Shown piece by piece: positions 36,782-46,909 of a DNA stretch of 64,000 nt. The stretch is from an uncultured Bacteroidota bacterium (GTDB lineage: Bacteria > Bacteroidota > Bacteroidia > Flavobacteriales > Flavobacteriaceae). Under the pieces are notes generated by a model, which made no database searches, was not told where the DNA came from, and saw nothing but the letters and a program-made list of their open reading frames with translations. A program made the translations under genes and the position numbers. Positions within the stretch are counted from its first letter, which is position 1. The number at the start of each line of letters is the position of its first letter. The stretch spans positions 1-64,000 of the forward strand of contig CACMHY010000002.1 of assembly GCA_902613595.1 (NCBI GenBank), in the 5' to 3' direction.

Positions 36782-37816
36782 TTATGATAGTAATATCTTT
36801 TGTCTTATTAAAATTGAAACGATGCAAAGTGTTAGATATGTTGTCATTGTTACATTTCCAAAATAAAAAGCTACCAGAATAGAAGTTGATAACCACCAAA
36901 TCGGAAACAAAAATGCTCCTAATGCGTATTTCATTGAACTAACAAAAACTTTATCATCAAACAGATTTATTATCCTTTTTGATATCCATAGCGGAATAAA
37001 ATTTGGAAGTCCTAAAATTGATGAAAAAACATGTCTTAATCTATTTATATTGCGTCTTTTTGGCAAATCATTAGATGAATATTTGAGAGCTTTTTTTAAA
37101 TCATAAAAACTCATTCTTGTTGTTATTCTATTTATACACTCTTTTTGAATAGGATATTTTTCGGTCTTTAATGGAAGCCAGAGACATTGCTGCATTCTTG
37201 TCTGTAGCTCTTCTCTAATTAAATTTATATTTTCAGCTTCATTAAGTTTAGTATTTATAAAATCTGATACTAATAATGGTTTTCCGTAAACAAGATGAAG
37301 AGTAGTGCAAGTTTGCTTGTGGTGCCCATAATTAATTCCAACTGGAAGAATATAGATTTTTTTACCCCTATTATAATTTTGGGCTTGAAATGCAAGCCTA
37401 CTACTCCCTTTAGAAAGCTTTTTTAGATAATACTCATCATGATGACCGCCTTCTGAAAACATCATCAAAAATTTGCCATTTCCCAATAGCTCATAACATT
37501 TTTTGAAAGTAATATCATTTTTTTTCAAATTACTATAACCGTTTCTTATCCTATATACAGGAAGCATTTGTAGTGCATCTAAAAACCATTGAAGAGGACC
37601 ACCAAAAACGTCACTTCTTGTTAAGGATGTAATTTTTTTTGGTGTCATAGAGCCGATAAGCAGGGGATCTAAAAAGGCACCTTGATGATTTGGAGAAAAT
37701 AATACCCCACCGTCCTTAGGAATGTTTTCATACCCATATTGCTTTATATCTCTAAAAAAAATTTGGTTATAATACCTTAGGAAATATTTTAGTGAAAAAT
37801 AAAAGATGTTTTTCAA
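36782..37816 (-). CDS. PlsC-like acyltransferase (1-acyl-glycerol-3-phosphate type)
   Basis: A 344-residue membrane-associated acyltransferase. The catalytic motif is NHQGAFLD (His44-Asp50), one residue longer than the classic HX4D, a spacing I recall from related flavobacterial proteins. A second motif, MMFSEGGHHD, replaces FPEGTR. Two hydrophobic segments lie at the C-terminus (about 285-342). It probably acylates lysophosphatidic acid or another lipid; the exact acceptor is uncertain. It starts with TTG at 37816. It is divergent from the large TonB receptor. Confidence 0.85.
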   Translation of the reverse strand: MKNIFYFSLKYFLRYYNQIFFRDIKQYGYENIPKDGGVLFSPNHQGAFLDPLLIGSMTPKKITSLTRSDVFGGPLQWFLDALQMLPVYRIRNGYSNLKKNDITFKKCYELLGNGKFLMMFSEGGHHDEYYLKKLSKGSSRLAFQAQNYNRGKKIYILPVGINYGHHKQTCTTLHLVYGKPLLVSDFINTKLNEAENINLIREELQTRMQQCLWLPLKTEKYPIQKECINRITTRMSFYDLKKALKYSSNDLPKRRNINRLRHVFSSILGLPNFIPLWISKRIINLFDDKVFVSSMKYALGAFLFPIWWLSTSILVAFYFGNVTMTTYLTLCIVSILIRQKILLS

Positions 37817-38066
37817 AGGATTGTCAGGTTACTTGTCAATTTAAGTTTAATGTAGCGAGTAAACCTAGGAATTTTTTTTAAAGATTGATAACTAAATTTT
37901 AAAATAAAATAATTTACAAGCAATGTCTTTGGAATAAATTATACTTAATTAGACAAAAATATATTAACTTGGCAATGAATAATAGACAAGATAAAGGTCT
38001 TCAGATTATTTTTCAAATATAACTTTTGCTTGTTCGGTTGTTCGAAACAAATGAAAATAAAATAAT
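37817..38066. other. Divergent intergenic region between PlsC-like and TonB receptor genes
   Basis: A 250-base AT-rich spacer with no plausible coding frame. A -7-like TAACTTTTG (one base longer than TAnnTTTG) and a short palindrome TTGTTCGAAACAA (38038-38050) lie just before the receptor start. Either could be regulatory; neither is convincing alone. Confidence 0.35.
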
Positions 38067-41000
38067 ATGAAAACAAAGAATATATTCAAAAGGGTATTTT
38101 TTGCCCTATTTTTTTTAACCATCCAACTTACTCTTGCACAAAATATCATTTCAGGAAAAGTAGTTGATTCTGAGAATCAAGAGGCTATTCCTGGAGCGAA
38201 TGTTATTGTTGTAGGATCTAATACTGGAGCAGTAGCTGATTTCAATGGGAACTTTACATTAAATACCTCTGCAGAATTTCCCTTAACAATTGAGGTAAGT
38301 TATGTTGGTTACAGCTCCCAAAGTTTGGAAGTTACAAGTCTAGACCAAGAAATTGTTATTTCCCTAGATTTTGGTCAAAACCTTAATGAAGTTGTTATTT
38401 CAGCATCGAGGAGATCAGAAAAGATTTTGGATGCACCTGCTTCTGTGTCAATAATTTCAACTCAGGATATTGAAAATACAGCTAATGTTAACGATCCGGT
38501 AAGAAACTTAATTAACATACCTGGATTGCAATTTCAACAGCAATCTGCTAATTCGATAAATTTTGAAATGAGAGCTGGCTCTGGCGTTTTTGGTACAAGC
38601 GTATTTCCTTTACTAGATTACCGATTTCTACAATCACCTGCGTCTGGATCTTTTTTCGCTTTCCAATCAGGATTATCTAATTTAGATATAGAGAGAATTG
38701 AAATCGTTCGCGGTGCTGCATCTGCCCTCTATGGTCCTAGTGTTGAATCGGGTGTAGTACACTTTTTCTCTAAAAAAGCTATTGATAAACCAGGCACATC
38801 AGTTGAACTTATAGGGGGAAACTTAAGTACTCTACAAGGAGCAATTAGACATGCCTATGCAAATGATAAGAAAACGTTTGGATTTAAAATCAATGCTCAA
38901 TACAAAAAAGGTGATGAATTTAGCTTAGATCCTGTTGAAGATGCTCAGTTTTTAGGAGCGATTAATGCTGCTACTGCTAATGGTATTTTCCAACCAATAG
39001 TTTCAGGAAATAGAATTGACCCTGCCCAAGTACCTACTTCTCCAATACTTACAAGATCAGAAATAGATCCTGATGGAGATGGGAACGCATACTTGAATGA
39101 ATATGAAACCTTTATGGCAAACGCTCATTTGGAGTTTAGACCTAATGATAAAACTGATGCTGTAATTTCAGGTGGAATTAATTCAGGGAATGGACTAATA
39201 AACCAGGCACAAGGACCTGGATATGCAGCTGGAAACGACTATTGGGGTCAGGCTAGGATTAGATCTGGAGGATTTTTCGGACAATTGTCCTACACAGCTA
39301 ATGATGGAGGTAGTGAAAATGCACCATTTTACCTTTACTTATCAGCACAAAGAATTATAACTAAAAGATCTGCTCTTGATATTCAACTTCAATATAGCTT
39401 TGATACTGAAAACTTTCTTGATTCTAACTTCACTTTTGGTGCAGACTATAGAGATATTGGCGCAGATTCAGAAAATACGCTTTTTGGGATTAATGATGGA
39501 AGCAATGATTACATAAATTATGGTGTCTATGGACAAGGGACTTCACGTTTTAGTGACAAGTTAGACCTTACTTATGCACTTAGGTATGATAAACTAAATT
39601 TTATTGACAAAGGTAAAATAGCACCAAGGATAGCACTTGTATTTAAACCAAATGCAAAAAATAGTTTTAGGTTAACATACAACGAAGCTGTTTTTGGACC
39701 AAGTGCACTTGAAACGTATGTTGACTTTCCAGTGCAAATCCAATCTCCTGGTGTTTTAGACGTATGGTTGTCAGGACAAACATCTGCTCAAAATTTTAAT
39801 CCAAATGCACCAATCGAAGTTGTTGGGGGCAATGGATTAGTACTTCCTGCGGATACAACTGATTGGCCGCTTGCAATTCCATACGGAGCTGTTGCAGGCC
39901 AGGTTCTACCCGCACTTTATCAAGGAGTTGGAGCTAATCCTAGTTATGCTCCTCTTTTACCTTTAGTTCAGAACTTTTTTAGTACGTATCAACCTAGTGG
40001 GACTTCTGGAACAATACAAGGATATAACGCATTTAACGGAACTCCAATGCCACAAGCTGTTGGTACACCTTCAGCATTACTTGGAACTACAACTTCTTGG
40101 GAAGTTGGATACAAAGGTTTGCTTGGAGACAAATTTGCAATAGGATTAGACGTATACACTTTTGCTAGAACTGGCTCAACACAGTTTACTGCTATTGGTC
40201 CTACATTTAGGTTAAACGGATATCAAGGGATACCTAATGCATTAGGTGCTCAAGTTGCTGCTGATTTTGCTGCTGATCCTCTTATTAGTGGAGCAATTAC
40301 TCAAGCTGTAACTGCTTTAACACAAGCTGCTGTAGAAGACCAATATAGAGCATTAGGTATACCTGAAGCAATATGGGCAACTGGTGCTCCGGCAGGAGCA
40401 TTAGGTCCAGGAACACCAGCAGTAGCTCCAGTATCAGCAGCTGTTGCCGCAGCAGCACCTGGCCAGATTGCAGCTGCAAATGCTGAAGTTGCCACCCTAG
40501 TGGGCGGAGCTTTTATCCAAGGTGGACAAGCTTATGTCGATGTCATTAAACCAGTAGCAGAAGGGGGTCAAGGAGCAGGAGCTGCAGTAGGCGCCATAGA
40601 ATCCCAAAGAGTTCCACAAGGAGATAACATTACTCATATTTCTGCAGGATACAGAATTTTCGATAATGTAACACGTTCACATTGGGGAAGTGATCTTTCA
40701 ATGGAATATTTCGCAACTGAAAAATTAACTTTCTGGGGAAATGCTTCTTGGTTAAGTCAAAATGAGTGGAACCCAGGGGAGGAAAATGACGACGACCTTC
40801 CTTTCCAAGATTTTCTTAATGCACCAAGATTTAAATTCCGTTTAGGTATGGATTACCTTGATAGAAATGGGTTTCAGTTCTCCCTTGCATTCCAGCATGA
40901 TGATGAGTTTAATTCCAACCAAGGGTTTTATGCAGGAACTGTTCAAGAAAAAAATTTAGTGGATGCCAGTATCGGATACAGGCTATCTGATAGTGTAAAG

Positions 41001-41105
41001 TTAGACCTTTCATCGACTAATTTATTTAATCAACAGTACAGAGCATTTCCAAATATGCCTGTCATCGGTAGAAGGCTAAATCTTAGATTGGTTTTTGACT
41101 TCTAA
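38067..41105 (+). CDS. TonB-dependent outer-membrane receptor with Ala/Gly/Pro-rich extracellular segment
   Basis: A 1012-residue TonB-dependent receptor: a signal peptide (FALFFLTIQLTLAQ), a carboxypeptidase-regulatory-like domain (about 25-110), a plug with the VRGAASALYGPSVESGVVHF block, and a large beta-barrel ending in LRLVFDF. Residues about 725-851 are unusually rich in Ala, Gly and Pro, unlike the rest, and probably form an extracellular loop. The substrate is unknown: no SusD partner or polysaccharide gene is nearby, so a general nutrient, metal or peptide is possible. It is monocistronic, closed by the terminator at 41130-41157. Confidence 0.92.
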   Translation: MKTKNIFKRVFFALFFLTIQLTLAQNIISGKVVDSENQEAIPGANVIVVGSNTGAVADFNGNFTLNTSAEFPLTIEVSYVGYSSQSLEVTSLDQEIVISLDFGQNLNEVVISASRRSEKILDAPASVSIISTQDIENTANVNDPVRNLINIPGLQFQQQSANSINFEMRAGSGVFGTSVFPLLDYRFLQSPASGSFFAFQSGLSNLDIERIEIVRGAASALYGPSVESGVVHFFSKKAIDKPGTSVELIGGNLSTLQGAIRHAYANDKKTFGFKINAQYKKGDEFSLDPVEDAQFLGAINAATANGIFQPIVSGNRIDPAQVPTSPILTRSEIDPDGDGNAYLNEYETFMANAHLEFRPNDKTDAVISGGINSGNGLINQAQGPGYAAGNDYWGQARIRSGGFFGQLSYTANDGGSENAPFYLYLSAQRIITKRSALDIQLQYSFDTENFLDSNFTFGADYRDIGADSENTLFGINDGSNDYINYGVYGQGTSRFSDKLDLTYALRYDKLNFIDKGKIAPRIALVFKPNAKNSFRLTYNEAVFGPSALETYVDFPVQIQSPGVLDVWLSGQTSAQNFNPNAPIEVVGGNGLVLPADTTDWPLAIPYGAVAGQVLPALYQGVGANPSYAPLLPLVQNFFSTYQPSGTSGTIQGYNAFNGTPMPQAVGTPSALLGTTTSWEVGYKGLLGDKFAIGLDVYTFARTGSTQFTAIGPTFRLNGYQGIPNALGAQVAADFAADPLISGAITQAVTALTQAAVEDQYRALGIPEAIWATGAPAGALGPGTPAVAPVSAAVAAAAPGQIAAANAEVATLVGGAFIQGGQAYVDVIKPVAEGGQGAGAAVGAIESQRVPQGDNITHISAGYRIFDNVTRSHWGSDLSMEYFATEKLTFWGNASWLSQNEWNPGEENDDDLPFQDFLNAPRFKFRLGMDYLDRNGFQFSLAFQHDDEFNSNQGFYAGTVQEKNLVDASIGYRLSDSVKLDLSSTNLFNQQYRAFPNMPVIGRRLNLRLVFDF

Positions 41106-41129
41106 AATCGAGACTTCAAATAATTTATA

Positions 41130-41157
41130 GGCAGCAATTATTGCTGCCTTTTTTTTG
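41130..41157 (+). terminator. Intrinsic terminator after the large TonB receptor
   Basis: GGCAGCAA (41130-41137), a three-base loop and TTGCTGCC (41141-41148) form a perfect 8-bp stem followed by a long T-run. It separates the receptor from atpD. Confidence 0.93.
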
Positions 41158-41242
41158 TTAAAATTTTTGTCAAAAAAAAAAGAGGTATTACATAAATTTA
41201 CCTGCAACTCTCTTATCTTTACCAATCTAAAAATTGCATTAA

Positions 41243-42775
<1,533 letters not shown>

Positions 42776-42776
42776 C

Positions 42777-43052
42777 ATGAATCTTTCGATTGTTTCACCT
42801 GAGGCTGTACTTTTTAATGGTGAAGTGGAGAGTGTCACTTTACCAGGGACCTCTGGATATTTTCAGATATTGAACAACCACACCTCTTTAGTGTCAACAC
42901 TAGTGGAGGGTAGAATCAAAATTCAAGGGAAAATAAACATAGAGGAATCAAACAAAAAGAAGTTTGAATATAAAGAGGGCTTTACGTATTTAGATATTAT
43001 TTCAGGCGTGGTAGAGGTTTTAAGTAATAAAGTCACAATCCTGACTGATTAA
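42777..43052 (+). CDS. atpC: F1 ATP synthase subunit epsilon (short form)
   Basis: A 91-residue epsilon subunit containing only the N-terminal beta-sandwich domain (LSIVSPEAVLFNGEVESVTLPGTSG, HTSLVSTLVEG). The C-terminal two-helix domain that inhibits ATP hydrolysis in E. coli is absent, as is usual in Bacteroidota. It is cotranscribed with atpD, and its end faces the recX end two bases away. Confidence 0.95.
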   Translation: MNLSIVSPEAVLFNGEVESVTLPGTSGYFQILNNHTSLVSTLVEGRIKIQGKINIEESNKKKFEYKEGFTYLDIISGVVEVLSNKVTILTD

Positions 43053-43054
43053 AT

Positions 43055-43522
43055 TTAAATTTTTCTTAAAGCATCGAAAACTTTTTCTGTCTCCCAACCT
43101 TTGTAAGAGAAATAGCGAAGTAACTTTTTTTTTTGATCGTATTTTGTAAGATGAGAAAATTCTTCTAATTTTTTTTCTAAAAGTTCACGAAATTTTTCTT
43201 CATAATCAGAGTCTAATATTTCCTTCATGCCTACATTTATATTATATTCAGAAATTCCTCTTTTTTTTAATTCTCTTAAAATTCTGCCTTTACCCCATTT
43301 CTTAATGTTAAATTTTCCTCTTGCATAACTTTGGGCAAAACGGGTCTCATTTAAATAATTATTTTGTATCAAGTCTGCGACTATAAGATCAATTGCACTT
43401 GAGATAATTCCCAATTCTTTTAATTTGTTAATTACCTCTTTATGACAACGTTCTTGATAAACACAATAGTGTTCAAGTTTTTTTTTTGCGTCCGAAATTG
43501 TTAAAGATTTTTTACCTTGCAT
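43055..43522 (-). CDS. recX: Regulatory protein RecX
   Basis: A 155-residue RecX-family modulator of RecA filaments, made of repeated three-helix units (ISDAKKKLEHYCVYQERCHKEVINKLKELG; LIQNNYLNETRFAQSYARGKFN). The frame is open 22 codons further (to 43588), but that stretch contains the rng terminator hairpin; the ATG at 43522 matches the usual N-terminus. It lies downstream of rng but is separated from it by that terminator. It ends two bases from atpC, convergent. Confidence 0.9.
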   Translation of the reverse strand: MQGKKSLTISDAKKKLEHYCVYQERCHKEVINKLKELGIISSAIDLIVADLIQNNYLNETRFAQSYARGKFNIKKWGKGRILRELKKRGISEYNINVGMKEILDSDYEEKFRELLEKKLEEFSHLTKYDQKKKLLRYFSYKGWETEKVFDALRKI

Positions 43523-43558
43523 ATAGCGAAGATAAAAATTCTTTATTCTTTTCGGATC

Positions 43559-43585
43559 AAAAAAAAACCGCCTGTAAAGGCGGTT
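43559..43585 (-). terminator. Intrinsic terminator after rng
   Basis: On the minus strand AACCGCC (43585-43579), a six-base loop and GGCGGTT (43572-43566) are followed by a T-run down to 43559. It begins four bases after the rng stop. Confidence 0.9.
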
Positions 43586-43589
43586 CATT

Positions 43590-45143
43590 TTAATTTCGGA
43601 GTCTTCTTCTATCTTTATTCAAAAATCGGAACTCCAAATATGGGTAAGCGTGGCGTGGAACAATTCTAATCCACTTTTTGTATTCAAAATACCATTTTAA
43701 GCGTAATGATGGATTTCCACTTAAAATGAATGCAGCTACAAAAGGATGAGTATGTAAAAATATCTTTTCTTTTGTATTGCTCTTGTTCTTAGTAATTTTA
43801 CTAAGCTCTGTGTTGATTTTGTCAATTAGTACAATAGGAGCCTCGACTTCACCATTAACATTAGGATTAGGCTCATTGGTTTTGATACTCATTTCTGGCC
43901 TTACTCGCTGACGAGTAATTTGAATGAGACCAAATCTACTTGGCGGAAGAATTTTATGTTTAGTTCTGTCCGCACTCATTTCGTTAATCAAATGTTCAAA
44001 TAACTTTTTACGGTTAGCGTTAGAATTCAAGTCTATAAAGTCCACAACAATTATTCCACCCATATCACGTAGTCTTAATTGTCTTGCGATTTCAGATGCT
44101 GCGATTAGATTTACTTCCATCGCAGTCTCTTCTTGATTTTTAGAACGATTAGATCGATTTCCACTATTTACATCAATTACGTGCAAGGCCTCAGTATGTT
44201 CTATAACTAAGTATGCTCCTTTTTGCATTGATACCGTTTTACCAAAAGATGTTTTAATTTGACGTTCAATTCCAAATTTCTCAAAAATTGGAAGATGATT
44301 TTCATATAGCTTTACAATTGATTTTTTGTTCGGGGCTATTGTTTCTAAATAATCTCTAATTTCATTTTGCATTTCAGCATCATCAACATGAATACCCGTA
44401 AAACTGTCATCAAAAATATCTCTAAGTATACTAGACGATCGATTGATTTCACTCAAGACTTTTGTTGGATATCTGTCAATTTGTTTCAATTTAGATGACA
44501 AGTTTTTCCATCTAGTCAACAATTGTTGGATATCAGCGTCTAAAGCCGCAACTTTTTGGCCTTCAGCAACTGTACGTATAATTAAACCAAATCCTTTGGG
44601 CTTAATACTTTGTACTAGTTTTTTTAAGCGGCTTTTTTCTGTTTTATCTTCAATTTTTTGAGAAATTGAGACACGATCAGAAAAAGGCATCAAAACCATA
44701 TAACGTCCAGCTAGAGAAATTTCAGAACTTAATCGGGGTCCTTTCGTCGAGATAGGTTCTTTAACAATTTGAACTAAAACTATTTGTTTGGAAGACAAAG
44801 TGTCTCCAATATTACCGTCTTTATCAATATCACTTTCGTAACGAAATTGTTTTAAAAGATAATCTTTGTTTTTACCTGTGCTTACCTGTTTAATATATTT
44901 TACCAGAGAAGGGAGTTTTGGACCTAGATCATGATAATGAAGGAAACCGTCTTTCTCAAAGCCTACATTTACAAATGCGGCATTCAAACCAGGAACAGAT
45001 TTTCTAATTTTACCGACAAAAATGTCTCCAACAGAAAATTTGTTGTCTTCAATCTCTTGGTTTAGCTCAATTAATTTTCCATCCTTGAGCAACGCAAAAT
45101 CAACAGCAGAGGAATTCGAACGTATAATTAATTCTTTATTCAC
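43590..45143 (-). CDS. rng: Ribonuclease E/G family endoribonuclease
   Basis: A 517-residue RNase G-type enzyme that processes rRNA and mRNA at AU-rich single-stranded sites. It has an S1 RNA-binding region (VGDIFVGKIRKSVPGLNAAFVNVGFEKDGFLHYHDL...), an RNase H-like catalytic domain and the metal-binding block IIVVDFIDLNSNANRKK. The CPxC zinc-link used for dimerisation in E. coli RNase E/G is not present; the site reads TNEPNPNVNGEVEAP. The start is GTG at 45143. It is preceded by a 141-base leader after the mS38-like gene and followed by a strong terminator. Confidence 0.95.
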   Translation of the reverse strand: MNKELIIRSNSSAVDFALLKDGKLIELNQEIEDNKFSVGDIFVGKIRKSVPGLNAAFVNVGFEKDGFLHYHDLGPKLPSLVKYIKQVSTGKNKDYLLKQFRYESDIDKDGNIGDTLSSKQIVLVQIVKEPISTKGPRLSSEISLAGRYMVLMPFSDRVSISQKIEDKTEKSRLKKLVQSIKPKGFGLIIRTVAEGQKVAALDADIQQLLTRWKNLSSKLKQIDRYPTKVLSEINRSSSILRDIFDDSFTGIHVDDAEMQNEIRDYLETIAPNKKSIVKLYENHLPIFEKFGIERQIKTSFGKTVSMQKGAYLVIEHTEALHVIDVNSGNRSNRSKNQEETAMEVNLIAASEIARQLRLRDMGGIIVVDFIDLNSNANRKKLFEHLINEMSADRTKHKILPPSRFGLIQITRQRVRPEMSIKTNEPNPNVNGEVEAPIVLIDKINTELSKITKNKSNTKEKIFLHTHPFVAAFILSGNPSLRLKWYFEYKKWIRIVPRHAYPYLEFRFLNKDRRRLRN

Positions 45144-45216
45144 TCTGTCACATTTTGTGTCATCACTTTATCTTAAGCGATGACTGATTAAACAATAATT
45201 TCAGGATTTACCTGCA

Positions 45217-45240
45217 GCAGCTTTCAACTATTGAAGCTGC
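45217..45240 (-). promoter_or_regulatory. Hairpin in the rng leader
   Basis: GCAGCTTTCAA and TTGAAGCTGC are complementary apart from one bulged base, with a three-base loop. There is no T-run on either side, so it is not a terminator. It lies 74 bases before the rng start codon and could be an RNA element in the leader; its function is a guess. Confidence 0.35.
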
Positions 45241-45284
45241 ATTTCAATGAACTTTTGTAAAAGTTTTAAGTGATTTACCCAGCA

Positions 45285-45374
45285 CTATTTTTTCTTGTGG
45301 CGATTGGCTCTAAGTCTTTTTTTTCTTTTGTGAGTCGCTACCTTATGTCTTTTTCTTTTTTTACCACTTGGCAT
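45285..45374 (-). CDS. Tiny basic ribosomal-protein-like ORF (AURKAIP1/COX24 (mS38) type)
   Basis: A 29-residue, extremely basic protein beginning MPSGKKRKRHKVATHKRKK and ending in NRHKKK. It is too short for most gene finders. The pattern (MPSGKKRKRHKVATHK) is near-invariant in Bacteroidota and corresponds to the COX24/AURKAIP1 C-terminal domain, the core of mitochondrial ribosomal protein mS38; the actinobacterial bS22 is a similar small ribosomal protein. A small-subunit ribosomal role is therefore likely. It sits between HU and rng on the same strand, 19 bases after the HU stop. Confidence 0.85.
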   Translation of the reverse strand: MPSGKKRKRHKVATHKRKKRLRANRHKKK

Positions 45375-45393
45375 ATTTTGTTGTTAGATTATT

Positions 45394-45690
45394 TTAACTT
45401 TTAGGGACAGCTACTTTTGATTTGATTCCCTGCACAAAAATCTTCGCTGGTTTGAAAGCTGGGATGTTATGTGCGGGAATTTTTATAGCTACGTTTTTAG
45501 AAATATTACGACCTGTTTTTTCAGCACGAGTTTTAATTATAAAGCTTCCAAATCCTCTTAGATATACATTTTCTCCTTTTTCTAAAGAAGTTTTAATTTC
45601 TTTCATAAAATTTTCAACGGTAGCCTGAACATCTGCCCTATCAATCCCTAATTCATTTGATATATTTGAAACAATTTCTGCTTTTGTCAT
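45394..45690 (-). CDS. HU/IHF-family DNA-binding protein
   Basis: A 98-residue DNA-bending nucleoid protein of the HU/IHF family. The N-terminal helices MTKAEIVSNISNELGI, the GFGSF turn and the DNA-gripping arm (ending in NIPAFKPAKIF) are typical. It could be an HU homodimer or an IHF-like subunit; sequence alone does not decide. It is first in a run with the mS38-like gene and rng. A good -7 box lies 36 bases upstream. Confidence 0.95.
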   Translation of the reverse strand: MTKAEIVSNISNELGIDRADVQATVENFMKEIKTSLEKGENVYLRGFGSFIIKTRAEKTGRNISKNVAIKIPAHNIPAFKPAKIFVQGIKSKVAVPKS

Positions 45691-45725
45691 AGTTTTTGTA
45701 TTATTTGCTTAAAAATCCAGGCTCG

Positions 45726-45733
45726 CAAATATA
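45726..45733 (-). promoter_or_regulatory. Candidate -7 box for the HU gene
   Basis: On the minus strand TATATTTG matches TAnnTTTG perfectly, 36 bases before the HU start. The nearest TTG upstream is only 14 bases away, closer than the usual 17-23, so the -33 element is uncertain. Confidence 0.5.
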
Positions 45734-45810
45734 TCATTTTTTAATTACAAAACTCTCTGTCTAAAGTTTTTATATTATAATTGCTCATCAATAAAAATTA
45801 AAAAGTTAGG

Positions 45811-46857
45811 TTGAACTGGACTCAAACATTAATGGAGTGGTTCTATAAAAATAAGAGAGATTTTATTTGGCGTAGAACCAAAGATCCTTATAGGATTTGG
45901 ATATCCGAAATAATGTTACAACAAACAAGAGCTTCTCAAGGGCAAACTTATTATAAAAAGTTTATAGGTATTTTTCCAGATCTTCAAACACTAGCTTTAG
46001 CTAATCAAGATAAAGTTTTAAAATTATGGCAAGGGCTTGGATATTATTCTAGAGCTATAAATTTACATTCGACAGCCCGGTATCTCTACAATGAATATGA
46101 TGGAAAATTTCCTAAGACTTTCAATGAAATAATCAATTTAAAAGGTATTGGCGATTATACTGCTAGTGCTATAGCTTCAATATGTTTTGATATTCCTGAA
46201 GCTGTAGTTGATGGAAATGTCTATCGATTTTTATCACGTTTTTTTGGTATTTCAATACCAATAAATACAAGTAATGCTCATCGTGAATTTAAAAAAAAGG
46301 CGACAGAATTGATGGATTTTAATAATCCGGGTGATTTCAATCAAGCTATTATGGAATTTGGTTCTATACAATGCAAGCCAAAAAACCCTTTATGTCTAAA
46401 ATGTCCATTTAATGATAATTGTGTAGCATATAAAAATCAAAAAATTGATCTTTTTCCTGTAAAAAAGAAGAATTCCAAGTTAAAAAAACGGTACTTCAAT
46501 TATTTCGTATTTCAGAATGGGGAAAAAAAAACAATAGTTGAAAAAAGAAATGAAAACGATATTTGGAAAAATTTATTTCAATTTCCATTATTAGAACTTC
46601 CAAAGCTTAATTATAAAAAAGATGAATTATTAAATCAGATAAGATTAAAATACAATCATAAAATTAAATTTGAAAATCTTCAGTTGTGGAATTCTAAACC
46701 AATCATTCAAAAGCTTTCCCATCAAAAACTGCACATTTTTTTCTGGATAATCAATTTAAAAAAATGGAATACTAAAAATTGGACTACAGTTGATGATTTA
46801 AAAAAATTACCTATTCCAATTGCATTACAAAATTTTATCGATAATTTTTATAATTGA
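45811..46857 (+). CDS. mutY: A/G-specific adenine glycosylase
   Basis: A 348-residue base-excision enzyme removing adenine mispaired with 8-oxoguanine. Catalytic Glu33 is in SEIMLQQTR, the helix-hairpin-helix is LKGIGDYTA and catalytic Asp134 is in VVDGNVYR. The Fe-S cluster cysteines follow the Cx6Cx2Cx5C pattern (CKPKNPLCLKCPFNDNC). A C-terminal NUDIX-like 8-oxoG recognition domain follows. The start is TTG (45811), giving MNWTQTLMEWFY. It leads the conserved mutY-ssb-gldE-gldD cluster. Confidence 0.96.
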   Translation: MNWTQTLMEWFYKNKRDFIWRRTKDPYRIWISEIMLQQTRASQGQTYYKKFIGIFPDLQTLALANQDKVLKLWQGLGYYSRAINLHSTARYLYNEYDGKFPKTFNEIINLKGIGDYTASAIASICFDIPEAVVDGNVYRFLSRFFGISIPINTSNAHREFKKKATELMDFNNPGDFNQAIMEFGSIQCKPKNPLCLKCPFNDNCVAYKNQKIDLFPVKKKNSKLKKRYFNYFVFQNGEKKTIVEKRNENDIWKNLFQFPLLELPKLNYKKDELLNQIRLKYNHKIKFENLQLWNSKPIIQKLSHQKLHIFFWIINLKKWNTKNWTTVDDLKKLPIPIALQNFIDNFYN

Positions 46858-46909
46858 TTCATGATGTTTAAATTTACTTACAATCCATTTAAACTTTTAA
46901 AAAAATTTT

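Noticed and set aside
40297-40495. Two overlapping minus-strand frames rich in Leu/Gln or Ala
   Set aside because: They are shadows of the Ala/Gly/Pro-rich segment of the TonB receptor on the plus strand.
43523-43588. N-terminal extension of recX
   Set aside because: It runs through the rng terminator hairpin, so it would not be part of a normal transcript and is not RecX-like.
45217-45240. Hairpin considered as a terminator
   Set aside because: There is no T-run on either side, so it is listed only as a possible RNA element.
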